Part shown: positions 57,839 through 64,000 of the stretch, piece by piece
Numbering within the stretch: position 1 is the first letter of the stretch
Layout: each line of letters opens with the position of its first letter
From: Tunturiibacter empetritectus
GTDB taxonomy: Bacteria; Acidobacteriota; Terriglobia; Terriglobales; Acidobacteriaceae
Length of the DNA: 64,000 nucleotides
Direction of reading: 5' to 3'
NCBI RefSeq assembly: GCF_013410875.1
Contig: NZ_JACCCU010000001.1
Location: forward strand, 2,604,001-2,668,000
Notes under the pieces: generated by a model
What the model saw: the letters and a program-made list of their open reading frames with translations, nothing else
The model's database searches: none
What the model was told of the DNA's origin: nothing
Program-made: the position numbers and the translations under genes

Positions 57839-58008
57839 GGCTCTGATCAGGTCCAGCTACGTGCACATCATCAAGCTGTGCCCGGAAATTGCTTGCAGTG
57901 AAATGGGCTTAGCCCTAAAGATAAGCTGGTCGTTCAAGGCGTCATTTATTCGGAGCCGCTTTCGAATCTTGGGCCGTACAACGCCTCACAGTCAGGATTG
58001 CCCGGCGA

Positions 58009-59217
58009 TCATCCGACAACTGAAAGCAACTCCGCGAGACTAAGCATCGAGTTCGACTCTGTGCCCCTAGGCAGTGATGGAGCAATCACGAGGGCCTCGC
58101 CGTGGTCCTCAAACCAAACCAAAAACGAAGACTGTTCAGATCCCGGGAGTCGCTGCTGGTTGATCCAATGATAGTAGGCGCCCATATCCGCATCAATCAA
58201 GGAGCCCCTGAGATCGAGTTCGGGATTGCTCTCGCTACCGGACATCAGCTCATTCATTGGTCTCTGCCGTTGCCGGGGGGCAAAACGCACAAATAAGGTG
58301 AGGGGTTGCGCCCTTCGCAAAGCTTCGCGCGCCGTCCACTGGACAAAGGTCGTACTGAATATCTGGGTACCAGAACCCTCTGTGAGCAGCTTCACCTGAA
58401 AGCGCTGCAACACCTCTTCTCCTCCTTTGTCGAGACCGAGGTCCATTGGAGATAGACGCGCCATGTGTGTGCGCAGTTCCTCAGGGCCCATTCCCGGTCT
58501 TCCAATCTCCATTTGAATATTTTTTAGCAATGCGGCGCGTACGGGTTCAAGCTCCTGAAAGAACACGCAAGTGAGCAATGGGCTGTGTTTCGCTGCCTGC
58601 CCTCCATCGACATACCAATGTCCATAAGGAACCGGATATGCCTTTGCCCTGGCTTCAACCGCGGCCAGCAGAAGTTTAACTCCGTTCTCCGGCTTGACTT
58701 GCCTAAAATAAGTTCCGTGCTCGCGCAGATTACGGAACAGAGGCTCGTCGTAAGACACAACGCCTTGCCCGATAACCGCAACTCCAAGTCTGCGCATGGC
58801 ATTTGGTTGGGGCGCCGCCGTTCCTATGCGCGTACGGTTGCCGTAAGCGATCGCTGCGTCCCTGAACGCATCCAGTTGATGAGTTGTCCAAAGGTATGCC
58901 GATAACTGTTCGACAAACTGGGCTGGCTGGTTGATCCAATCAAGGCTCTCAAGTTTCCCGGATAGAGAAAGTTGCCAGAATGCCTGAAAGCATTCATGGA
59001 CCTGCGCGGGCGTTAGAGAACTAAGAGCAGCAAGTTCCCGATCGATTGCCGCATGCTCTGCGGGAAACTTGTAATCGTATTCAATGACCTCCCGTAGTAA
59101 GCTTGGCACGAAGCTCAGCGGCAGTTGCTTCAGTGATTCCAGGTGAGCCACGACGAGCTTTCTTGCCTCGGGCGGATACCCAAAAAACTGTTCGGCTTTG
59201 AGGTCCCTTGGCAGCAT
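58009..59217 (-). CDS. Conserved-looking protein of unknown family, coupled to a Tat-exported phosphatase-like gene
   Basis: The protein has 402 residues and no signal peptide. I do not recognise the family. The N-terminal part is helical (PPEARKLVVAHLESLKQLPL, FPAEHAAIDRELAALSSLTP). The middle has GVAVIGQGVVSYDEPLFRNL and YPVPYGHWYVDGG. The C-terminal part is strand-rich (TQIFSTTFVQWTAREALRRA, PLTLFVRFAPRQ, FLVWFEDHGEALVIAP). Its start lies three bases after the stop of the Tat-signal gene, so the two are an operon and probably act together. It could be a cytoplasmic partner, but nothing in the sequence names a reaction. Confidence 0.7.
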   Translation of the reverse strand: MLPRDLKAEQFFGYPPEARKLVVAHLESLKQLPLSFVPSLLREVIEYDYKFPAEHAAIDRELAALSSLTPAQVHECFQAFWQLSLSGKLESLDWINQPAQFVEQLSAYLWTTHQLDAFRDAAIAYGNRTRIGTAAPQPNAMRRLGVAVIGQGVVSYDEPLFRNLREHGTYFRQVKPENGVKLLLAAVEARAKAYPVPYGHWYVDGGQAAKHSPLLTCVFFQELEPVRAALLKNIQMEIGRPGMGPEELRTHMARLSPMDLGLDKGGEEVLQRFQVKLLTEGSGTQIFSTTFVQWTAREALRRAQPLTLFVRFAPRQRQRPMNELMSGSESNPELDLRGSLIDADMGAYYHWINQQRLPGSEQSSFLVWFEDHGEALVIAPSLPRGTESNSMLSLAELLSVVG

Positions 59218-59220
59218 ACC

Positions 59221-60399
59221 CTATAACAACTCGTGGATCGGCGCGCCTTGTGACAGCTTCGGCGAGAATCCCATCATTGCGCCGAGAGTGGGGACAAGAT
59301 CGATCGATTGCAGCGGACGATCGTACACCATTCCCTGTCGAACGCCTGTGCCCAGAGCCATCATCCACGTCGTGCGTGACGCTGCGTCACCCGTGCGATG
59401 GTGCTGAAATCCATTCCCGCCGGCATCCTCGTCGGCATCGCGTCCAAAATCCGGCAGGATAAACATCGTCGTATTACCCGCATACTCGGGTTCGGCTTGA
59501 ACCGCTTTCCAAAGCTCCGCACAAAGACGGTCTGTGCGCCGAATTGCTTCAATATAGAGCGAGTAAGCGCCGGTGTGAGCGACATCGATATCGTGCATCG
59601 TAATCCAAAGCAAACTTGGAGATTCCTGCTGCATCAGACGCTTTGCAATATATACGGAAAGCTCATCCGGGCTCGAGACAGTTCGTGCGTGCACCATGAA
59701 ATCATCTACCGAGAGCTTCAATATTCTTTCCATTTGCTGCAGTTCGAATTCGCCGCCTCCAATTTGCGGTGCATATAGCGGTGTCTCATAATTGTCACGA
59801 AGCAAATGGTTGAAATCCGCACCCGCGCCGGATGTTGCCGCACTCAGTAGATGCTTCGGTAAAATAACTTTCGCTCCCAGGCCGGGACCATAGGAACGAT
59901 AGTTGCTTTCGCCAATTCGGTTAAACCCGTTGCTGGGCGCGACCACCCATGCACTCGACGACGGGCGATTCAGGTCCTTGCGAAAATACTCAAACACCGT
60001 AGGATGTTCAGGCGGAACCGCCGAAAAATTATTGAGCGTTTCGTAAACGCCGGTCGCCAGACTTGCGGTCGCCACATAGTGGCCCAATATCCCCTGATTT
60101 GTCACATGCGTGAAAAAACTGGACTGCGGAGCCAGTTCGTGGAGCATGTGTGGGATATTCTCCTGCCCTTCCGGAGCGAATGTCTCTTGATCCCGAGCAC
60201 CTCCACCAAACGTAATGACAATGATCTTCCGCTTCTTTGCCGCAGCCTCTCCATACACAAAGGGGCTGCTTCCCATCAGCGCACTTCCCAGCGCCAATCC
60301 AGCCGTACTGCGCAGGAAGTCGCGCCTGCTGCGACTAAGACGCTGTGCAGTTCGAGATCGGACAAGAGTCGCCTCGCTGGATGACGATGATGCCCTCAA
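59221..60399 (-). CDS. Tat-exported alkaline-phosphatase/sulfatase-fold protein
   Basis: The protein has 392 residues from a TTG; the true start is uncertain because the AGGAGG upstream is about 19 bases away. A Tat motif (SRSRRDFLRSTAGLALGSAL) leads into an alkaline-phosphatase-superfamily fold: KIIVITFGGGARDQETFAPE, where sulfatases have the metal-binding DxxR; ESPSLLWITMHDIDVAHTGA; MFILPDFGRDADEDAGG and FQHHRTGDAA. These fit the paired metal-ligand regions of DUF1501 and sulfatase-like enzymes. The usual first-strand Asp appears replaced by Gly (FGGG), so activity is uncertain. The next gene follows after three bases. Confidence 0.75.
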   Translation of the reverse strand: MRASSSSSEATLVRSRTAQRLSRSRRDFLRSTAGLALGSALMGSSPFVYGEAAAKKRKIIVITFGGGARDQETFAPEGQENIPHMLHELAPQSSFFTHVTNQGILGHYVATASLATGVYETLNNFSAVPPEHPTVFEYFRKDLNRPSSSAWVVAPSNGFNRIGESNYRSYGPGLGAKVILPKHLLSAATSGAGADFNHLLRDNYETPLYAPQIGGGEFELQQMERILKLSVDDFMVHARTVSSPDELSVYIAKRLMQQESPSLLWITMHDIDVAHTGAYSLYIEAIRRTDRLCAELWKAVQAEPEYAGNTTMFILPDFGRDADEDAGGNGFQHHRTGDAASRTTWMMALGTGVRQGMVYDRPLQSIDLVPTLGAMMGFSPKLSQGAPIHELL

Positions 60400-60482
60400 C
60401 TCAAATCCACCTTATGTCCTCCTAACTTCGATCATGCGCAACTTCTTCTCTCTTGTTCGACATCGATCGCTGACGCCGGCAT

Positions 60483-61913
60483 TCAAGGCTTGGTTCCCGA
60501 GCCGGACTTCGCCGAATACACAAACTGCTGGACCTCGGCCCTTTCCTTATCAACCGCGGCCATGTGTTGCGCCTCCAGTCTTTGATAGAGGGCGAACTCC
60601 TCCCGTGCCCGGTCTTTGTGTCCGGCGCGAACATAATACTGGCCGAGACGGTAATGAGCATCTGGAAGACTAGGATTCAATTCCAGCGCCCGCCGATACT
60701 CAGGAAGCGACTTTGACAACTCATGCTGATCTGCGTACAGAATGCCCAATTGCAAATGCGCGTCGGCGAGTGTTCCATCTAACGCAATCGCCTTTTGCAG
60801 CAAAGACTCCACCGCCCGAAAATCCACACTGGCTTCTTCCAGCCGTTTCCCCTTCCATAAACTAACAGCGTAATAATACTGCGCCAGCGCGTTGCGTGGC
60901 TGCAGTTCCGAATATCGCCGAAATCTTTCAATTACATCATCCGCCTGATTGGGAGAGCTAAGGTACGACTTGGATAAAAACAGATAACATCGGGCATCGG
61001 TAGGGTCGAGATCCGCTGCTGTAAGCAAAGCTTCGATCGATTCCGCATACCTGCCCTGTGAATATAGGGCCATTCCTAACCCGATGAGTAGACGTGGGGA
61101 ATTCGGATAATGCCGGCTAGCCTGATGGAAGACGTCGATGGCTGGCTCATACGTCCTGTGGAGAAGAAGCTCGCTTCCCCAGGCAAACAGATTGTCCTCG
61201 CTCGGATCCATTTGAGCGGCAACTTCGAACTCGTTCGCCGCTTCCACATATCTTCCATCCTTCTCCTCGATCTGACCCAGAAGGTTGTGCAGTTCGCCAG
61301 TATTCTTTTGTTGCATAATGCTCCGAATTAGCTGCCGCGCATCGCCTAATCTACCAGTGAGAACGTAGGCAAGAGCCAAATCGTAGCCGTTATTGTACGA
61401 GGAAGGATTAATTCGCTGTGCCCGCTCAAGCAGAGTGAGAGCATCCGCAATCCTATTGGATTGAAGATAGAAGTCAGCTAAGTTGTGGTTAGCATCAAAC
61501 TCCTGAGGCTCGAGATCGAGCGCCTTACGAAACTGTGATTCAGCTAGTACGAGCTTCCCTGAATTAAAAAGGCCCGTCGCCAGATTTGTTCTCGCAGTCG
61601 CCGAATCCGGTCGCAATTGTACGGCTATCTCCAGCTGCTTCACAGCTTTCTCGTCCCGCGACTGTGCAGCATAGGTCAGGCCTAGAAGCTCGTGAACTTC
61701 AAAGTTCTTCGGCACACTCGGTAAGAGACGCTCCAGTTGGGCACCGGCCTCCGTGAACTTTCCAGCATGGTATTGGGCTACTGCCAACTGAAACTGGCGA
61801 TCCAGCTCCTGGCTCCGACTGTCTTGGGCCGCCGAGCCATCCACCGCAAATACCGAGCAAACCAGAAGCGAGCCACCAAGAACTACGAGCCGCAACCGGG
61901 GCCTATTGCTCAC
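60483..61913 (-). CDS. Exported TPR-repeat protein
   Basis: The protein has 476 residues from a GTG after GAGG. A signal peptide (RLRLVVLGGSLLVCSVFAVDG) is followed by an almost continuous TPR solenoid of about ten units (AVKQLEIAVQLRPDSATART, AESQFRKALDLEPQEFDANH, SLPEYRRALELNPSLPDAHY) and a short charged tail. It lies 83 bases upstream of the Tat-exported phosphatase-like gene on the same strand and may be the first gene of that operon. TPR domains bind proteins; the partner is unknown. Confidence 0.87.
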   Translation of the reverse strand: MSNRPRLRLVVLGGSLLVCSVFAVDGSAAQDSRSQELDRQFQLAVAQYHAGKFTEAGAQLERLLPSVPKNFEVHELLGLTYAAQSRDEKAVKQLEIAVQLRPDSATARTNLATGLFNSGKLVLAESQFRKALDLEPQEFDANHNLADFYLQSNRIADALTLLERAQRINPSSYNNGYDLALAYVLTGRLGDARQLIRSIMQQKNTGELHNLLGQIEEKDGRYVEAANEFEVAAQMDPSEDNLFAWGSELLLHRTYEPAIDVFHQASRHYPNSPRLLIGLGMALYSQGRYAESIEALLTAADLDPTDARCYLFLSKSYLSSPNQADDVIERFRRYSELQPRNALAQYYYAVSLWKGKRLEEASVDFRAVESLLQKAIALDGTLADAHLQLGILYADQHELSKSLPEYRRALELNPSLPDAHYRLGQYYVRAGHKDRAREEFALYQRLEAQHMAAVDKERAEVQQFVYSAKSGSGTKP

Positions 61914-61981
61914 AGTCCACCTCTGGAATCGCCGTACAAGTACAACGATACGCGCAATTGAGCACCCTGGAAAACAAATAT

Positions 61982-62011
61982 GGGAAAGGCGCCGCTGGAG
62001 GCGCCTTTCCC
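61982..62011 (-). terminator. Strong intrinsic terminator of the TonB receptor gene at the window end
   Basis: A perfect 12-base stem, GGGAAAGGCGCC with GGCGCCTTTCCC, around a 6-base loop. On the minus strand it is followed by TATTTGTTTT. It lies 18 bases after the stop codon at 62029. Confidence 0.85.
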
Positions 62012-62028
62012 GCGTATTTCAACTCAGA

Positions 62029-64000
62029 TTAATAGTACAGCTTGAGAGCGAATTGAATCTGCCTCGGATCGTAAGGGGCGTCGCGAGTCGAACCGATCTC
62101 GCCAAAAGTCGAACTGGTAAAGTTGCCCGAATTTCCGATCGCTGTCACGCCGTTACCGCCGAAGTTAGGAGAATTGAAGTTCGGATGATTCAGGATGTTG
62201 AAGAACTCAGCTCGGAACTGCATCGAGAATCGTTCACTAAGCTGGAATGCTTTGAACGCCGAGAGATCCAGCCGATGGAATCCGGGCCCCGTCGTAGTTG
62301 ACGGCCCGGCACCCAAAAGAGCACTACCCGTTAGAGGGAAACATCCTGTTGGGGTGCCTACAATGGGACCATTTGGCCCCAGCAGACAGGGTTGCTGGAA
62401 GGCCAACGGGTTTCCGAACCAACTAAGTTTTCCGTTCGAGTCCTTGTGCAACCCAAGCTTCTGACTCTGTCCGGGCACTTGCACATCGTTGCAGTAGGTT
62501 CCGGAGGTAGTTTGCGTCGGACAAGTGAGCGTAATAGGCTGCCCACCTTGGAGCGTCGTGATCCAGTTCAGACTCCACCCTCCGGCGACCGCATCCGCGA
62601 GCTTCCCGGAGTTGGCCAGGAACTTCTTATCCTTGCCGAACGGCAACTGGTAACTGCCGCTCAAATGGACCACTTGCCGGATATCGAAGTCTGACAGACC
62701 GTAATCGAATCTGGGCCCAAGACCAGGGATCGCGATCGCGCGGTAGCCGTTTGAGTTGCCTGTACTGCCGCCGTTCAACAGGTCGGCAGCATCCGTGAGC
62801 GACTTCGAATAAGTATAGGTGGCCAGAAAACTCGTCCCATTGGAAAACTGCTTTTCCAGTTTGGTCTGCAAACCGCTGTAGTTACTAACCCCGAGTGTCT
62901 GCTGGTAGCTCGCATTCTGCGCAAAATCCTGGAATGGAACGTAGGGAGTTGTGCTTACGTTCGCCGGCAGAAATTGAGAGACATGATTGCTGCCGACACC
63001 CGCTAGATAGTTGTTGCCGTCCGTTAAGACGTAGGCGACTTGCGCGGACAATGTGGGAGTGATCGCATACTGGAAGGTTAAGTTAGCACTTAGCGTAACT
63101 GGCGTAATTGATTTGAACTGAAGCCCCTGAAGTTGCAAGCCTGCGGCGTTCACTGCAAGAGGAGTAAAGGAACTGCAACTGAGTCCGGTGCCGATCGGGG
63201 CGCTTCCGCCCGGTGAGGTTGCGCACGTGCCATAGGGGTTGGGACCAGCACCGAAGGGTGCGGAGTCGCTGCCGTTTCCCTTGTAGTCGAAGTTGTAGAC
63301 GAAGGGATAGTTCTCGCCGATGTTCGGTCCGTAACCCTGGTTCTCAAACGCGTTGTAGAAAAGTCCAACCCCTCCACGCATCACAAACTTCGGGTTGATC
63401 TGGTAGGCGAAGCCCGCGCGCGGCGCAAAGTTATTCTTCTGCGTCTGGACAAGTGCCTTCCCGTATCGATTGGTCTCCTCAAGCTTGATTCCGTCCTTCG
63501 CCAACAGGTCGATAAAGCCGTCCCCGTTGAGAGAAGGATTATTGGCGGTAGACGACAGTGATCGATCTGCCTTTCCTGACGCCGGGATCAGGTACGTCGG
63601 TACGCCATTGGGTGGACCACTTTGAACAAAGTTGGCCTGAGCGCCATTCGATTCGGAGATGGGGCTGAAGTAGTCCCAGCGCAACCCTAAGTTAAGGGTC
63701 ATCTTGGGAGTAACCTTCCAGTCATCCTGGAAATAGAGAGCGAGATAGGTTCTGGTGTCATAGGTCTTGCTGATATTGGAAGCATGGACCTCGTTCGCTC
63801 CTCCAACAAAGCCCACCCCGCCTGCATTCGGATAGGTTGCCGCTGTTGGTGTCAGGAGAAACTGCGCACGGCCGGTCTGGTCGCCGCCCTGGCCGGGGAC
63901 GCCTGCATAGTTGCCATTGAAGTCGAACTCCCCGCGCGAGTACGCCGGTTGCAGGGTGTTGAAGTGTACATCCTGGTACTCAACGCCCATCTTAAAGCTG
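62029..64000 (-). CDS. TonB-dependent receptor (Oar-like), C-terminal part, truncated by the window edge
   Basis: The frame runs off the window, so only the C-terminal 657 residues or so are seen. They are the second half of the barrel: HSFKMGVEYQ-type opening strand, YFQDDWKVTPKMTLNLGLRWDY, FAPRAGFAYQINPKFVMRGG, FLATYTYSKSLTDAADLLNG and SGSYQLPFGKDKKF. The end carries FSMQFRAEFFNILNHPNFNS and a terminal aromatic residue (KLYY). This is the same family as the receptors at 10227 and 54121. No interruption is visible in this part. Confidence 0.92.
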   Translation of the reverse strand, partial: SFKMGVEYQDVHFNTLQPAYSRGEFDFNGNYAGVPGQGGDQTGRAQFLLTPTAATYPNAGGVGFVGGANEVHASNISKTYDTRTYLALYFQDDWKVTPKMTLNLGLRWDYFSPISESNGAQANFVQSGPPNGVPTYLIPASGKADRSLSSTANNPSLNGDGFIDLLAKDGIKLEETNRYGKALVQTQKNNFAPRAGFAYQINPKFVMRGGVGLFYNAFENQGYGPNIGENYPFVYNFDYKGNGSDSAPFGAGPNPYGTCATSPGGSAPIGTGLSCSSFTPLAVNAAGLQLQGLQFKSITPVTLSANLTFQYAITPTLSAQVAYVLTDGNNYLAGVGSNHVSQFLPANVSTTPYVPFQDFAQNASYQQTLGVSNYSGLQTKLEKQFSNGTSFLATYTYSKSLTDAADLLNGGSTGNSNGYRAIAIPGLGPRFDYGLSDFDIRQVVHLSGSYQLPFGKDKKFLANSGKLADAVAGGWSLNWITTLQGGQPITLTCPTQTTSGTYCNDVQVPGQSQKLGLHKDSNGKLSWFGNPLAFQQPCLLGPNGPIVGTPTGCFPLTGSALLGAGPSTTTGPGFHRLDLSAFKAFQLSERFSMQFRAEFFNILNHPNFNSPNFGGNGVTAIGNSGNFTSSTFGEIGSTRDAPYDPRQIQFALKLYY

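Noticed and set aside
1-64000. Insertion sequences, prophage, CRISPR array, tRNA or rRNA genes
   Set aside because: No transposase or integrase motif, no regularly spaced repeats and no tRNA or rRNA-like sequence were recognised despite the decayed region, where IS elements might be expected.

Overview
The window looks like chromosomal DNA of an acidobacterium, probably of the Terriglobus/Granulicella/Edaphobacter type (Terriglobia). This is inferred from gene content, not from a marker gene. The clues are large Oar-like TonB receptors that begin with a carboxypeptidase-regulatory-like domain, CRTAC1/ASPIC-UnbV and TPR proteins, Tat-exported glycoside hydrolases, and an isomerase-type L-arabinose operon with a sodium/solute symporter. 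I see no rRNA, tRNA, CRISPR array, insertion sequence or phage gene.

Region 1 (1-23.2 kb) is a mosaic of intact genes and an unusually dense set of broken ones. The intact genes are a cyclic-nucleotide-binding/thioredoxin-reductase-like fusion, a DsbA-like thioredoxin, a TPR protein, an OprB-type porin, a cytochrome P460, an NTF2-like protein and a LytTR response regulator. The broken genes are two M61-type peptidases, a TonB receptor, a LamG-like protein, a LytS-type histidine kinase, an alpha/beta hydrolase, a dps gene whose internal segments are inverted and reordered, and a GH13 C-terminal fossil. Several are interrupted by one in-frame stop codon while the protein remains recognisable on both sides, which suggests recent decay.

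Region 2 (23.3-34.5 kb) handles L-arabinose and uronate. A minus-strand array runs araB, SSS symporter, small membrane protein, araD, araA and a LacI-family repressor. A palindrome containing AAAGCTTTTC precedes both araB and araA. A divergent tagaturonate epimerase gene and a GH51 arabinofuranosidase follow.

Region 3 (34.6-48.8 kb) handles L-fucose and galactose glycans. It holds a mutarotase, a single polypeptide joining an L-galactose/L-fucose-dehydrogenase-like aldo/keto reductase to a lactonase-type amidohydrolase, a zinc alcohol dehydrogenase and a FucP-like symporter. Next come divergent glycosidase operons (GH27 and GH35 on minus; GH95 and GH29 on plus) and a second LacI-family regulator. 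The likely substrate is a fucosylated, galactosylated plant or algal polysaccharide, for example xyloglucan or an arabinogalactan.

Region 4 (48.9-64 kb) encodes cell-envelope machinery: a seven-haem cytochrome with a TPR tail, a seven-repeat FG-GAP/ASPIC-UnbV protein, TPR proteins, an intact 1223-residue TonB receptor, a Tat-exported phosphatase/sulfatase-like protein coupled to a protein of unknown family, and part of another TonB receptor. A 15-base operator-like site upstream of the intact receptor differs at one base from a site between the GH27 and GH95 operons. This predicts that the receptor belongs to the same regulon as the glycosidases.
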